Origin: Bathynomus jamesi
Taxonomy: Eukaryota; Arthropoda; Malacostraca; Isopoda; Cirolanidae
Length of the DNA stretch: 64,000 bases
NCBI GenBank assembly: GCA_023014485.1
Contig: JAJOZX010000487.1
Location: forward strand, 300,501 to 364,500
Direction: 5' to 3'
Shown here: positions 32,735 to 43,987 of the stretch, piece after piece
Numbering within the stretch: position 1 is the stretch's first letter
Layout of the letters: each line of letters starts with the position of its first letter
The notes under the pieces: model-generated
What the model was told of the DNA's origin: nothing
The model's input: the letters and a program-made list of their open reading frames with translations, nothing else
The model's database searches: none
Program-made: the position numbers and the translations under genes

Positions 32735-33308
32735 ATGGCAATGTCAAATAAATTCATACAACCCTGTGGATACTGTAAAAAAGAAACAGATGAATCAAAG
32801 ACAATCCGCTCGACCTTTGCCAGTCCTTAGTCGAATTTCAATGCTTGAGATGGGGCGACGAAGAAATCTCCCTTATAACAGGCGCTAAGCAATTGAACGA
32901 AATCAAGTTCTTCTGCAAAAGCTGCATAATCGAAATAAACTCGTTTAGTCTTTAAAGCAGAACGAGACTATGAAGAAAATACAAAAAAGGAATTTATGAA
33001 TAGCGAACAAAGAAAAAAATTAGAAGGAATGAAAACAGTACAAGAGGAAACTGCGAAAATGAGCAGGGAAAAAAAACAAAAAAAGCAGAAATAAAAGAAG
33101 CACCAGCAGAGGAAACAGAGGCACAAAACAAAATCGAAAGATTTCAGACAAAGGACATTAGCAGCAATAGGAAAAAATAAGTAGACAATAGAGAAATCAA
33201 ACTGAAATCACCAAAAACAAAGGCCCCAAGAAAAAATGGGGAAGAAACTATACGTAAATACTATGTGAAAGGAATTTGCAGATATAAAGGAAGACAATGT
33301 ATTTACAA
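32735..33308 (+). pseudogene. Non-LTR retrotransposon ORF1, first part
   Basis: The likely start is at 32735 (MAMSNKFIQPCGYCKKETDE, a Cys-containing N-terminus). There follow a charged, lysine/glutamate-rich region in several frames and a CCCH-like finger GICRYKGRQC at about 33270. Stops and frameshifts occur. The gene is interrupted by a mariner-like element (about 33355-34695) and continues at 34708. ORF1 proteins of non-LTR elements bind RNA. CCCH fingers instead of the usual CCHC knuckles are the notable point. Confidence 0.6.
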
Positions 33309-33354
33309 CACCCTCCCTTGTGCAACTACTTCTACAGGGCTCCAATAAACCTTA

Positions 33355-34695
33355 GCACCCCCCCCCCGCCCATGGCCTAAACCATTAGAGGTACAGTAAA
33401 ACTAAACATACCTTACAAAAGAGAATTTAATCCTGCATTTAATGAGAAACAATTAAAACTTGGTGTTCCCGCCATTGGCTTCCAAGACAGCCTGAATTCG
33501 CTTTAGGTAGCTTGCCAAAAGTGACGTGAATAGATCTTGATCGTTAAGCAAATTTGCTAGAACAGTTTCAATGTGTTGCGTCATTGTATCCTTCGAAAAT
33601 CGATTTGCTGCAGGTTCTTGAAACAAGAGACATTCAACCTTGTCCTTTATAACTGATCCAATGTGTTCACAGACGTTCAGGTCAGGAGAATTTCCTGGCC
33701 ATTCTTCATTTCCCAAGAAATCGATCTCATGGTTCCGCAACAACTGTTGAGTGGCTAATGCCTTAAAGCAGGGGGCCTTATTGTGTAGAAGTGTGACCTG
33801 ATCGACATCCATAACATTGTTTGGGTTTCTTAGAAAAGGAATGACATGCTGGGATAGAATAATATCACGAAAATACTGTCCATCCCAACTCTGACCATTT
33901 GGCTTCAGCACCCACATGAGCTTCTTTGCAGTGAACAAAACACAAACACCAACAGAGTCTGGACTTTTTAATAATTCGCAATAGTGTTCATTGTCATCGA
34001 TTTCATCTGATGTTGTGGCCCACACTCGATCATTTTGGTAGTTAGGCCGACGTGTTACGTAAACAAAAAATTCATCGGAGACAGCTAAATGCATGAAATC
34101 ATCCACATCCCAATCTTCAAGATAATGGGCAAACCACATTCTGTCATCGATGTTAAGTTGAGTTTTTCTTGGCTTTGGAAGTTCATGCCAAGGCTTTAAA
34201 CCTTGCCTATGACGGTACCGTCGAATGATCTCACCACTAACGATCTTTCCTCTCAACACTTCGATCTCTCTAGAAAGTTTAGCACAGCTGTTTTTCCGCT
34301 TCCGCGTACCGCTTTCAATGATGTCCTTTGTTTCCTGAGAGAGTGGCAAATTTTGGCGCCCAGATTTGGTTGTATCCATTTCACATTCATCCAAAGTTTT
34401 ATTCCAATTTCTTTTGACGAAGTCCTCACTTCTTCGCAACTTTTTGGCAACCCATGAACGTGTTATAAAGGTGGCTCCAGCATCACGAGCTTCCCGAAAT
34501 GTTATTGCTCGTATGCGATCTATCACACGTTGCCTCTCCGAATCACCAATTAATTGAGAAGCCATTATATTATCACTTTATCAGCTAGAGTAATTTTAAT
34601 ACCTGCAATAAATAAAGAATTTTATATATTTTTATAATCACTAAAAACTATTTCGATATAAGTAAACATGTAAGCTGCAAATGGGGGGGGGGGGG
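33355..34695 (-). mobile_element. Mariner-like (DD37E-like) element inserted in ORF1
   Basis: The ends are inverted homopolymers: a C run after CCTTAGCA at about 33350-33368, and a G run before TAAGG at 34683-34700, with TA beside each. The exact ends are uncertain because of the homopolymers. It contains an intact-looking minus-strand transposase ORF. Confidence 0.6.
33453..34565 (-). CDS. Full-length mariner/Tc1-like transposase, catalytic D to N
   Basis: A 370-residue uninterrupted frame starting MASQLIGDSERQRVIDRI. The N-terminal DNA-binding part has an HTH-like segment (SWVAKKLRRSEDFVKRNWNK, about residues 38-57). The DDE domain follows. The first catalytic Asp is in LAVSDEFFVYV (about 163). 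The second block reads TLLHNKAPCFKAL, where the expected Asp is Asn. The third block is GNSPDLNVCEHIG with a Glu 37 residues later. It ends ANGGNTKF. The ORF has no stop or frameshift, but with Asn at the second metal-binding position it is probably catalytically dead. Alternatively, D-to-N is a single-base sequencing or allelic difference. Confidence 0.88.
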   Translation of the reverse strand: MASQLIGDSERQRVIDRIRAITFREARDAGATFITRSWVAKKLRRSEDFVKRNWNKTLDECEMDTTKSGRQNLPLSQETKDIIESGTRKRKNSCAKLSREIEVLRGKIVSGEIIRRYRHRQGLKPWHELPKPRKTQLNIDDRMWFAHYLEDWDVDDFMHLAVSDEFFVYVTRRPNYQNDRVWATTSDEIDDNEHYCELLKSPDSVGVCVLFTAKKLMWVLKPNGQSWDGQYFRDIILSQHVIPFLRNPNNVMDVDQVTLLHNKAPCFKALATQQLLRNHEIDFLGNEEWPGNSPDLNVCEHIGSVIKDKVECLLFQEPAANRFSKDTMTQHIETVLANLLNDQDLFTSLLASYLKRIQAVLEANGGNTKF

Positions 34696-34707
34696 TAAGG
34701 TTTTTTG

Positions 34708-34890
34708 GAACCCCTTACAATAATGGTCACTGCAAATTCGGTGGAAACTGCAAATTCTACCATCCGGACATTTGCAAGACCTACGCGACATATGGAACTT
34801 GCCAGTACGGGAGAAAATGCTATACCATCATCTCCCAACAAGCTCAAAGGACAAAAGACAAGTTTCAAATGACAACAGGAGGGATGTGGG
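34708..34890 (+). pseudogene. Non-LTR retrotransposon ORF1, second part with CCCH fingers
   Basis: Plus-strand codons read NNGHCKFGGNCKFYHPDICK and TYGTCQYGRKC, two tandem CCCH-type zinc fingers (C-x5-C-x3-H spacing). They continue the finger array begun at about 33270 before the mariner-like insertion. Downstream codons run to about 34890 and probably end ORF1. Confidence 0.65.
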
Positions 34891-35159
34891 AAAAAAATAT
34901 GTACATAAATAGCAAACAAAACTATTTAAACCCAAATAGCAAACAAAATTTTCTCAACATTTCGGACACAATACGGTTGCTAAGTCTTATAGAGACCATG
35001 CAGCTGACACAGCTAGGAGCCTCGAGCTGGACTGCTTCGTGGCAAGAAGCTACCAGAACAGGTAGGCGGGAACGGATCCATCTCGGAGGACCACAAGGAT
35101 ACGAAACACGTAATATCAAAGGACAACCAACTTAAAATGCACAAGGGGCAATGCAAAAC

Positions 35160-36295
35160 AAAGAACATAAACATTGTCCTGACAAATATTCAAGGAATCA
35201 AACAGAACAACTCACTTAACAAAATTTCGTACCTGAAAGGTTTTATGGATGAAACAAGGACGGACATCGTATGCCTTACAGAAACACATCTTAAAGATTG
35301 CTAAGGAAACTGCGATAATTGTGAACAATGTATCGATAAGAAAGAATTGCAAATCGATGGATTCAACTTACTAAGAGCGGATAGAACAGCGAGACGTAAA
35401 AGTGGCTGTGCTATTTACATGCATGAGAGGCACGTAACAGAGACGGTAATAAGTAAATCCAACAACTTTGTGGAAACCCTTGCAGTGAAAATAGAGAAAT
35501 TAAACGTGGTATTGATAGTCATCTATAGACCTCCAAACTCTCCAACTTAAAAATTTTCGGATGTTATTGAAGATATCACAACCCTTATAAAGTCTGTAAA
35601 CTCTCCATCCCCTAATATAATACTCTGTGGGGATTTTAATTTCCCTCTTACAAAATAGAAAAGGTGGGTAGAAATATATTTATACACCAAGATAAGGGGG
35701 GCACAAGAGAGGACCAGGAGCAAGCAAAAATGCTGACGGCTCTCACAAACGAGTTCATGTTGACACAGGAGATAACAGAAAATACCAGAAAAAATAACTG
35801 CCTAGATTTGGAATTCACGAATAACGCGAACTTGATTGCTGATATAAAAATAACCCCACCTATTATCTCAGACCACAACATAATCGCATTATCAACAAAT
35901 ATGGCGAGAACATTAAAAGACAATACACATACGGAAGGAAGAAGCAAATTTGGGGCTTTTAACTTAAATTCCAAGACCATAAATTGGGAAGAAATCAGAT
36001 CACACATGGCCCAAATAGAGTGGAGAACAGTTTTAGAGAATAAGACAACTGAAGAATGCTAACAACATTGGAAAAAAAGAAGTTGAGAATTTTAGAAAAA
36101 TATGCTCCGAAAGCACAGCCAAAAGGAAAGAGGAACTGGCTAGAGAGGAAAAAGAGAAGAATATTCCGCAAAAGAAAGAGAGAAGCGGCGAAGTTAGCTA
36201 ATTGCGGAGACAACAATGCCAGGAAAGTAATACAAGGAAAACTGGAGAGTATCGATAGGGAAATACAAACCCTGATTAAGGGCCATGGCCTTTTC
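35160..36295 (+). pseudogene. Non-LTR retrotransposon ORF2, AP-endonuclease domain
   Basis: An exonuclease-endonuclease-phosphatase fold readable with stops. It shows TDIVCLTETHL (catalytic Glu) at 35267, SGCAIYMHERH at 35400, VVLIVIYRPPNSPT at 35508, NIILCGDFNFP at 35620 and PIISDHNIIAL (SDH motif) at 35855. A basic linker (KKLRILEKYAPKAQPKGKRN, 36079) normally leading to the reverse transcriptase follows, but the element is cut at about 36295 where another retrotransposon begins. It cleaved target DNA in the parent element. Stops at 35305, 35550 and 35658 break it. Confidence 0.75.
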
Positions 36296-36299
36296 TCAA

Positions 36300-38272
36300 A
36301 TTTTCAATCTGTTGAACACCACCTCTCTTCCTCTACACCTCCATCTCCTTTTCTTCACTGAAAATCAGGTGTCTGGGACGACTGATAACAACTCCTTTTC
36401 TGTACTCTCTTAGTTTCTCTATACTCAATTTCACTCCAAAGGTGGATGTTGCGTATATGTACGCAATGACCTAACTTGTTCTCGTATTCCCGAACTCGAA
36501 TCTTCCGAACTCTAAACTCTCTAGCTACGGCTTACATGCCAATCTCAAACTATAATAAATACATCTGCGCTGTTTACCTTTCTCGTAATTCTACTGACTA
36601 TCCAAAATTCTTTGACTACCTCACTTTCAAAGTGGAATACATTCTTTCCCGCTCTCCCTTTACTGAAATCTCCATTTTAGGAGATTTCAATGTTCACCAC
36701 CAGCTTTGGTTTCCCTCCCATTTCATTGACATCCCTGGTGAACTAGCTTATAACTTTTCTCTCCTAAATGACCTAGAGCAGATTGTACAGCACCCTACTC
36801 GTATCCCCGATCGCTTGGAGATATGTCCAACATTCTGGATTTATTTCTTAGCTCTCATCCTTCTTCTTACTCTCTGGAAGATTCCGATGTTGTTCCTCCA
36901 TCTCCTACCCCATCTGACTTTATTATGTCTGAAATTAGACTCTCTTCTAAAGATGTTTTTTTCTGCCCTATCTGGGCTCAACTGTAGGAAGGCGTATGGT
37001 CCTGATGGTGTTCCTCCTGTTGTTCTTAAGAACTGTGTTTCTGTGCTGATACCCTGCCTAGGTAAACTCTTTCGTCTTTGTCTCTCATCTGGTACTTTTC
37101 CTTCCTGCTGGAAGTTCGCTTTCATTCAGCCTGTCCCAAAGAAGGGTGACCGCTCTCAACCATCCAACTATCGTCAAATTGCTTTGATTTCTTGCCTTTC
37201 CAAAGTTTTTGAATCTATCCTTAATAGGAAGATTCTTAAACACCTTTCTTCTCACATTCTCCTTTCAGATCGTCAGTATGGATTCCTCAAAGCATGCTCT
37301 GCTGGCGATCTTCCTGCATATCTTTCTGACTCTTGGTCAGCCTCCTTTCGTGATTTCGGTGAAACTTTTGCTATTGCGCTAGACACATTAAAAGTTTTTG
37401 ATAGAGTCTGGCACAAATCTTTAATTTCGAAACTGCCCTCCTTCGGTTTCTATCCTTCTATCTGTGCCTTAATCTCTAATTTCCTTTCTGGCCGATCTAA
37501 AGCTGCAGTTGTAGATGACCACTGTTCTTCTTCTAAAGCTATTAACTGTGGTGTTCCTCAGGGTTCTGTCCTGTCACCCACTGTTTTCCTTTTATTTATT
37601 AATGATCTTTTAATTCACACTTCCTGTCCTATTCAGGCCTATGCCCATGATTCCACTCTTCACTTCTCCACCCACTTCCCAAAGCATCCTTCACAGTAGT
37701 CACTTCATGATTCGCATAGGACGGCTATGGGACACCTGACCTCTAATCTTTCTGCTATATCTGATTGGGGCAGAGAAAATCTTGTAGCTTTCAATGCTTC
37801 AAAAATTCAGTTCCTCCATCTGTCTAATTATCACAATCTTCCACACGACTATCTCCTTACCTTCAACAATATACAACTGAATCTTTCCTCTTCTCTTAAC
37901 ATTCTTGGCGTTTCGTTTTCTCGTGATCATTTCTGGAAAGACCACTTATACTCTCTTTCTAAAACAGCTTCTAAGAGGTTAGATGTGCTGTACCGGCTCC
38001 GTGGTTTCTTCACCCCCACTCAGTTGCTGTCTTTATACAGGAGTCTTGTTCGCCCTTGTATGGATGCTTCTCATCATCTCATGTGTGGGATGGCTCAACT
38101 CACACAGCCATACTTGAATGGGTGGAATCAAAGACTTTTCGTCTCATTTCCCCGCATCTACAACATTATCACTAAATTCAAGTTTATATACAACTCTCTC
38201 CAAACGCGCACTTATTCTTTTTTCACTAATCTTTTCAACTGTAAATTTTTCATAGCTTATAACGGTGACTGA
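36300..38272 (+). mobile_element. Jockey-type non-LTR retrotransposon, 5'- and 3'-truncated
   Basis: Contains the end of an endonuclease domain and a reverse transcriptase of the Jockey type common in crustaceans and insects. The 5' part of the endonuclease is missing. The 3' end at about 38272 abuts Polinton sequence without a clear poly-A tail. Confidence 0.75.
36476..38272 (+). pseudogene. Jockey-type endonuclease/reverse transcriptase
   Basis: The frame from 36476 to 37699 has endonuclease residues (ICAVYLSRNSTD, EISILGDFNVHH). The RT palm follows: RKAYGPDGVPPVVLKN at about 36990, PVPKKGDRSQPSNYRQIALI at 37132, ALDTLKVFDRVWH at 37380 with the first catalytic Asp, GVPQGSVLSPTVF at 37550, and QAYAHDSTLHF at 37637. 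The normal YADD box reads YAHD here, so one catalytic Asp is lost. A stop at 37697 is followed by the thumb/connection region (SDWGRENLVAFNASKIQFL, 37761) to 38272. There is a rearrangement near 36840 where the endonuclease end is scrambled. Non-functional. Confidence 0.82.
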
Positions 38273-38988
38273 GGAATTCTTCTAAGTCGTGCCGACAACT
38301 TCGCCTTATATAAAGATATAATTCTCCACAGTGAACGGTGAAGGCGAGGCCTGGCTTGTACCGTTCTATTCCGCTGTACCAAAGCTTGTGATATTTCAAG
38401 GGGTCAGTAACTTCCAAATATGTATTCAGCTCTAAACCTTTCTCGCCTTGTTTGTCGTGGTGCTTGGTAAACTCGTCGATCAGCACAGTGTATGCGTACT
38501 CAAGTACCGTGTCAAAATAACGCATATCAGCGACACGGGATTCTAATATAGGTTTTACAGTAGTTTGTGGAATCGGATGACTTCAAACATTCTGTCGAGA
38601 ATGAAACGGTTTCGTGTAGGGATAAGTGTTATTATCGTTGTTGTTCTTCCACGTCAAACGTATATGAACGCAGGGATGGTTTGTATCACGAATTATACTC
38701 AGCATGCAGTTAATGGCGTATGAGGAAGCATCACTAATCTGCTCTCTTTTTACACGCGTCCCTAAAGGTATTTTATACTTTCCTCACTCTACTTCTCGAC
38801 TACCCGAAAATTCTGTCCATCTCTTGAACACTTAAATAAATAACATTGCGTTTACCAGAGTTTGACTGTTCGCATTTCGTTTCAAGTACATAATTAATGG
38901 TGCCAGTATTACGCTTGAATACACGCACAAACTTCATCACAGATACTTCGTATACTGCATTGAAGATACTGCTTAATGGAAGTTCCAT
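38250..38988 (-). pseudogene. Unknown Polinton gene, copy 2 of the 10.8-kb gene
   Basis: It starts MELPLSSIFNAVYEVSV at 38988. It breaks after YLSVQEMDRIF and resumes at YFDTVLEYAYTVLIDEF down to SCRHDLEEFLSHRYKL at about 38280. The last residues reach into the Jockey junction. It matches the copy at 10793-11518 in both halves. The N-terminal 60 residues look PC4-like (strand-rich, then KRNVIYLSVQEM), suggesting nucleic-acid binding. This is inference. Confidence 0.55.
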
Positions 38989-38994
38989 CTTTTA

Positions 38995-39396
38995 TTAGTT
39001 TTCTATCGAGTCTGCGAAAAGAGCACATCCAATCAATTCAATCTCTGAGGCGGCTGTGAGAAGGGGAGCGCACGGAGTGGCAACCGTCTCAGAGGAAGGG
39101 AGGGGAGGAGGATGGTTGACCGTTTGGTGAGTCGTGCGAGACGGAACACGTATTGCGTCTGTTACTATGCGCCGACGAATTCGTGTACGGGAATGTCCCA
39201 ACATGAAAGCTTCGACACGTTTAGGTCGCATAAATGAATGCTTAAACCCTGTTCCCATTATACCTGGTAAATGCTTAGAGAAATTTTCCATCTGAGATGC
39301 AAGAAACAGCACAGGTTTCAAAGTTTTATCATACCCGTTGCCTGGGATACGTACCAATGAGTGTTTAACATGTTCAGGGATAACAAGGCTCACCAT
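38995..39396 (-). pseudogene. Unknown Polinton ORF
   Basis: A 133-residue frame starting MVSLVIPEHVKHSLVRIPG, basic in the middle (GHSRTRIRRRIV), with a proline-rich C-terminal third. It lies just upstream of the PC4-like gene in the same orientation. No recognised domain. It may be the C-terminal part of a longer protein with the next two ORFs. Confidence 0.45.
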
Positions 39397-39444
39397 ATTT
39401 CTTTCACAAGTAAGTACACATAAAAGGCAAACAAAAATAGACGC

Positions 39445-39732
39445 TTATTGGCAGTGAGGGACCCTATTCGAGAAAAAAGCTTGCGCATATTGTTCAACTT
39501 TGGGGGATAAACAGTATTCGTCACTAAATTCTATTAAAAACTCACACATCCGTTTAGTTATAATTTCACTACTCACATCGTCGTGGTACACGTGGATGTA
39601 GTGATAGAAATATTTTAAACTATCCATAATCATAAGATTTACGTTTAGCATCACAGGTGTGTATTCGGTGAAGTGCAACATGACGTAATAGGCTTTGTCG
39701 TACCACTCGTCAATGATTTTCATGATCCACAA
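39445..39732 (-). pseudogene. Unknown Polinton ORF
   Basis: A 95-residue helical-looking frame (MWIMKIIDEWYDKAYYVMLH to SNRVPHCQ). No recognised family. It lies between other minus-strand Polinton ORFs with short gaps and is possibly a fragment of one frame-broken gene. Confidence 0.4.
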
Positions 39733-39764
39733 TCTCTGTTATTCTTCTGCGAACATTGACTCTT

Positions 39765-40010
39765 TCACGCCACATTGGACATATTCCTTAACACAACCAA
39801 ACTCACAACATACTCCACCGCGTCTTTTGCATTACGGAAGCTTGTAATGCTCTCATCAGAAAAGCCATAAAGTATTTGAGCATCCTGCTCACACAGTTTC
39901 ACGCGATTTAGACTGGCCTTAAATCTCTCAAAAGACGGTTGACTAGAAAATCTTTGAGTATTCACCACATCTGTTGATTTACCAAATGCCATTTCAGGAA
40001 TGTGGAGCAT
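39765..40010 (-). pseudogene. Unknown Polinton ORF
   Basis: An 81-residue frame from MLHIPEMAFGKSTDVV at 40010 to LRNMSNVA. No recognised domain. Same orientation as DNA polymerase B, located downstream of it. Confidence 0.4.
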
Positions 40011-40365
40011 GCAATTTCATCAGCCACCATCGTTATTTTTCGTATACGTGAGATTTCTTCAACAGGTAAAAGATACGTCTGAGCGCCAAAGCTTGCTGCG
40101 GTCAACTGAACATGACGGGGAGGAGTTGTGTCCCTCCAATTGGTTTAGTAGCCAGAGTCACGTGAAGCTCTTTTTATTAGCGCTCACAATACAGTGGGCG
40201 GAGCTTAGATTTTCCTGTACACACACACACACACACATAACAAACAAAGGAGAAAATGAAACGTTAACTAAACGATAGTTTCATTTAAAACACATGTAAT
40301 AAATAAATAAAAAGGTAAACTGTAAAATATCGTCAACAAGTAAATAACCTCTAAAACAAAGTATG

Positions 40366-40760
<395 letters not shown>

Positions 40761-40766
40761 AAAAAG

Positions 40767-40803
<37 letters not shown>

Positions 40804-40825
40804 ATATATATATAACAACTAATCA

Positions 40826-43800
40826 GTCCCCACGGTAACCAAAGGGAACAGTATCTTAGGTGTCCGGTACCTGGTAACGTTTCCTGTATGTGTTACGAAA
40901 AACTTTCGCTCCCTTAAGCTCCTTCAAACCACCCAACTTCTGCACCTGGAAGTTCTGAGTCCCTACAACCAAGTGCGGCGGTTGATCACCCACATTTTCA
41001 TCAGCTTCCAAGCTCACTAGTTCTTTGAGCGAATTAAAATTAACAATCTGGCGGTTTGCATGATTCTAAGGTATGCCTTTAGCCTTCACGATGTATTTGT
41101 ACATGTCCCCCACCCTCATACGTGTCCCGTAAGTTTTTGGCCTGGTGGAAACGAAAGAATCTGCGTGGGGGCTATCTCCATACTCGATTACTCATCCTTG
41201 ATCTCGTCAGTCAACTCGACGAGGAATTCACCAAATAAGGGGCATATATTCACCTTCTTTCTCTGTGAATATCACGATATCTGTATCTCCATACAGAACC
41301 CTCCGACCACGAGAATGCAACAGACTTCAAAGCTTCATACGGGCGTAAGCTGTTGTGAAGCTGGCTACAGGTATATTCGTGACACGTGATGTATTCGTAG
41401 ACATCTCTGTTCTGCTGTATCTTATTATGTAAGTGTTGCCTAAATTCACGATCTTCATGACCTGTTTATCGACAGCGTTTGCGTAATCCCATACCTCGTT
41501 ATAGCTTTGAGCTAGATGTACGTTTCCCTTGTTGGTATTCTGTGCAAATTTACCCCAAAGACTATTTAAGCACACATTTGCACTAAAGCGATTGCCAGGG
41601 TTACGTACAATCTGGGCCCGTTCAAGCTGTATACCTTGACGAATATGGTAACGTTGAATATAGGCGGTTTCTTTGTCTTCCGTCTCAACGCCTCGTGGGT
41701 AACCTGATGCCTCAACTTTAGCCATCAAAAAAGTGTTTATATACGGGATGAAGAGGTTGGGGAGCTTCTGAAACCTCCACACTTCATAAGTCTTTAGTAT
41801 TCTGTAGCTTTGACGTATGGCTAGAGATAGTTCCGGACTTGTATAAACACCTCTGATCTTCCTCTGGTTGGGAGTATGATTACAGCCCCCAGTGTTCTCA
41901 TCTGCACACTTTACACACAGAGAGACATGAGCTTGTGGCCTATGACAACGGGCAAGACAAATATCCATAAATCGGTACACGGTAGTACATCAACAAAGGA
42001 GAGCCCAAAATAGTTCTCATTCAAACTAGCTGAGAAGTCATTGATGGTAGGTAGTGCTTGGCTACCTACGGGGTATGGGTTGTTCTTCATTATGTAGGGG
42101 TATAAAGAACAGGAATCGTAGTAATAGTTTCACGCCCTTCGTAGGTGGAAAGTATAGCTTCAAGGGGTTTGTGCGCCCATCAAACAGACGACCTCCACAT
42201 TTTAGAAGGTTGACTACCATTGAACATTTGATGTCCCTTATTTCCTTGAGATACTGGTCATCACCATCCATCCGGCATCATATTCGTATTCCCACATCAC
42301 CTTGTGAGTGAAGTGGGTGCTTATAAGTTCGTCTCGGGTACTGGTCCAAGCAAGACTTCCAGCTGGTGATCTCCCATGGATATCCCCTGTAACTCCACAT
42401 TCAGCACGGGGGCACCAATGCCACCAACACCCATTAAATGAGTATACCGTCTTCACACCAGTGTGAGGGTCCTCACTTAACCCATCCGCCCATAAATTCC
42501 GCCCGCTAATCTTAATAGCCATTTCGCCCGTGTTGCGAGCAGGCTTAAAAAACACTCCTGTCTGCTGTTGTAGATGTGTCAGCCAGTAAATAGCCTTATG
42601 CCCAAAACTACTTGAAACATTACGAGGAATGATAGCCATGGTGTCTTTAGGCATAAAGTTATTCTTGAACACTGTGAAACACAATAACGCGATCGTGGTT
42701 GCGGCTTGTAACGTATCACAATTGAATGGGGATATACACATTTTCCTGAAGGTTTGGAAACACTCTCAGCACATATACGTCATTCACACAATAGCTCTCG
42801 CATTCATCCGAAATACTGTTGGGATTGATGTCATTAAAACTTGTAATCCCTCTCAAAATCCTCTTGCTTGCTATCACTCATACTGTCATACAGTAGTTAA
42901 AGTAATGTTTGGGCGGTGGTTGTCGTACGTAATTTAAAGTGTTTTCAGTAAGGAAATTGTAAGAGAAATACCCTTTTGAAACTTCAGCGTCTACGCTCAT
43001 TACTTTCGGCAACTTGGCTAATGTAGGGGGCGTGAATAGCAGTGTCTTTAAACTGACCATTATTCTTTATCTGCATTTGTATATGTATTTTGCCTCTTTT
43101 CAAAGGATCGCCTGTAAATATTTCGGAGGACTCATGGTCAAGCAGCTCCTTATAAAGAAACTGTTTCAAATTTTGCTGCGTTATGCGCAAGAATATATAC
43201 AGACATTTTTTTGAAGTGATCCACTAACTTGACAATATAGTTCACAAACAGTTTCACCGGGGAATCTCTCACAGATGTCTTGAAAATGTTTGTTCGTTTG
43301 CCACATTTACGACATTCATCACACTCAATGTTCATGCACTCGTCTCAGATAGTCTGGCTTACAAGTAGGTGAGGAATAACCTCTTTGGTTACGGGATTTG
43401 TGTAGGTCTCTATGTCGTCGTATGCAGTTATACAAGGTTTATTATTAGGTTTGGCATCTTTCACGTAACGTACGTGCTTTACTCCATCCGCCTTATATTT
43501 TTCATAACATGTAGGACAGTGAATTTCATCGCACTTATGCCCGAACTCCCCACTATCATTCATTGTGTGAAGCATGCCACATTCGCAAATTCTTATTTTC
43601 TTGCACGTCCTATTTGTTTTATGGAAATCGAAACACCTATTACTGTAAAACATGCGTTTACATACATTACAGTCTCTCTTCTCAGCTTCAACTAACCGAC
43701 TTTCGCATTTGGGAATTTTACACCGGACACAGATCATGTGGCAATCCTTACAATGTTTTAGCAGATCATTCGTAAACTCGAGACCCCCCTTACACAGATC

Positions 43801-43986
43801 ATGGTGCCTGCCAAACTTACGACTTATATCATGACTCGCGTAAAGATTTCTTATATTGCGAATAGGGAGGTACGTTGTCCACGTCAAGCAAAAAATAAGT
43901 AAAGGCTTTGTACGATGTCTTACACTGCTTTTAAAAATATACACATTCCTATGACGATTATCCAAACCAAATACAACTATACACAC
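40826..43986 (-). pseudogene. Polinton DNA polymerase B (protein-primed family B)
   Basis: Read on the minus strand in several frames. A Cys-rich zinc-binding region (HCKDCHMICVRCKIPKCE and following, about 43780-43560) comes first. The Exo I motif AYDDIET is near 43400, and an Exo II-like AHNAAKFE is near 43175. The conserved linker LPKVMSVDAEVSKGYF is near 43000. The polymerase palm includes NSLWGKFAQNTN at 41530 (motif B region) and YGDTDI at about 41285 (motif C, catalytic aspartates kept, but one frame away). A basic C-terminal end lies at about 40870. It would replicate the element by protein priming. Stops and frameshifts at many points make it inactive. The upstream part is separated by the hAT at 43988-47801, across which the frame continues. 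Confidence 0.88.
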
Positions 43987-43987
43987 A

